35,367 nt of DNA. It comes from Bacteroidota bacterium (GTDB lineage Bacteria > Bacteroidota > Bacteroidia > Bacteroidales > UBA10428). Numbering within the stretch: position 1 is the stretch's first letter; every line of letters starts with the position of its first letter. A program made the position numbers and the translations under genes. The stretch is from contig QKEH01000134.1 in assembly GCA_003252385.1 (NCBI GenBank), positions 1 through 35,367 of the forward strand. Direction: 5' to 3'. The notes under the pieces were generated by a model that was not told where the DNA came from, ran no database searches, and was given only the letters and a program-made list of their open reading frames with translations. Of the stretch, positions 34,957 through 35,367 are shown piece by piece.

Positions 34957-35367
34957 ATGAATATTCAGGATATAATTCAACCCGAAAACCAGGTTACTTT
35001 CCGGCCCTCCAGCTTACGCCCTGATACCCTTACCTATTGCCCGGGTTGCGGGCATGGTGTGGTCACCCGTCTGGCAGCCGAGGTTATCGATGAGCTGGGA
35101 ATTCAATCGGAAACCATTATGGTGTCTTCGGTAGGTTGTTCGGTATTTGCGTACGACAATCTGGAGGTGGATTGCACCGCTGCCTCGCACGGAAGAGCCC
35201 CCGCAGTGGCCACGGGTATTAAACGTACCTGGCCCGATAAGTACGTTTTTACCTATCAGGGCGATGGCGATTTGGCCGCCATTGGCACAGCCGAAACCAT
35301 TCATGCCTGCAACCGGGGTGAGAACATTACCATTCTTTTTATCAATAACGGTATTTACGGAATGACC
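34957..35367 (+). CDS. 2-oxoacid:ferredoxin oxidoreductase beta (TPP-binding) subunit, cut by window end
   Basis: The first 137 codons are open from the ATG at 34957 to the window edge. The peptide starts [13 protein letters not shown] and has YCPGCGHG with its two cluster- or zinc-type cysteines, [22 protein letters not shown], and the TPP/Mg motif [12 protein letters not shown] ending NNGIYGMT. This is the beginning of the beta subunit that binds thiamine pyrophosphate and decarboxylates the 2-oxoacid. It lies 15 bases after vorB in the same operon. The gamma subunit, if present, lies outside the window. Whether branched-chain 2-oxoacids or 2-oxoglutarate are used cannot be settled from this part. 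Confidence 0.93.
   Translation, partial: MNIQDIIQPENQVTFRPSSLRPDTLTYCPGCGHGVVTRLAAEVIDELGIQSETIMVSSVGCSVFAYDNLEVDCTAASHGRAPAVATGIKRTWPDKYVFTYQGDGDLAAIGTAETIHACNRGENITILFINNGIYGMT

Overview
The window looks like a chromosomal segment of an anaerobic or microaerophilic member of the Bacteroidota, most likely order Bacteroidales/Marinilabiliales. Reasons: SusC/SusD genes, two proteins with type IX secretion (T9SS) C-terminal sorting domains, a gingipain-type C25 peptidase, many Bacteroidota-style -7 promoter boxes (TAnnTTTG), a SiaB-type kinase, and anaerobic enzymes ([FeFe]-hydrogenase maturases, 2-oxoacid:ferredoxin oxidoreductase). The genus cannot be fixed from the sequence.

Layout. 1-800: decayed mobile region with an edge-truncated IS1595-type transposase start, a possible group II intron remnant and one doubtful small ORF. 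884-2922: stand-alone response regulator, a lipoprotein (paralogue A) and a SiaB-family kinase. 3072-9263: [FeFe]-hydrogenase maturation island. A TM1266-type regulator, hydG and hydE run rightward, a bacteriohemerythrin follows, and hydF and an aspartase-type lyase run leftward towards it. No hydrogenase structural gene is in view. 9379-16482: one 2367-residue secreted protein carrying a C25 protease, an SGNH hydrolase, eight FN3 domains, three copies of an unnamed ~147-residue beta module and a T9SS tail. 16812-20843: lipoprotein paralogue B, then a large ABCG-like half-transporter. 21000-22476: metY (O-acetylhomoserine sulfhydrylase), preceded by a 27-codon leader ORF packed with Met and Cys codons and a perfect palindrome over its putative -33 box. 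22646-29044: a SusC-SusD-PKD/CBM lipoprotein operon with SusC split by a one-base frameshift. 29428-33327: an unrecognised 705-residue exported protein and a T9SS-sorted protein with a duplicated PCMD-like domain. 33613-35367: a 2-oxoacid:ferredoxin oxidoreductase operon (ferredoxin, VorB, start of the TPP subunit) in which vorB is broken by a 19-bp tandem duplication.

How the parts fit. Ferredoxin-dependent oxidation of 2-oxoacids yields reduced ferredoxin, which an [FeFe]-hydrogenase encoded elsewhere could discharge as H2; the maturation island would build its H-cluster. The exported protease, the SusCD system and the PCMD protein suggest polymer or protein scavenging. The strongest candidates for undescribed biology are the Met/Cys leader peptide of metY, the lyase-HydF operon with a hemerythrin between the two maturase arms, the paired lipoprotein paralogues beside signalling and ABC genes, and the protease-esterase fusion with its repeated beta module.
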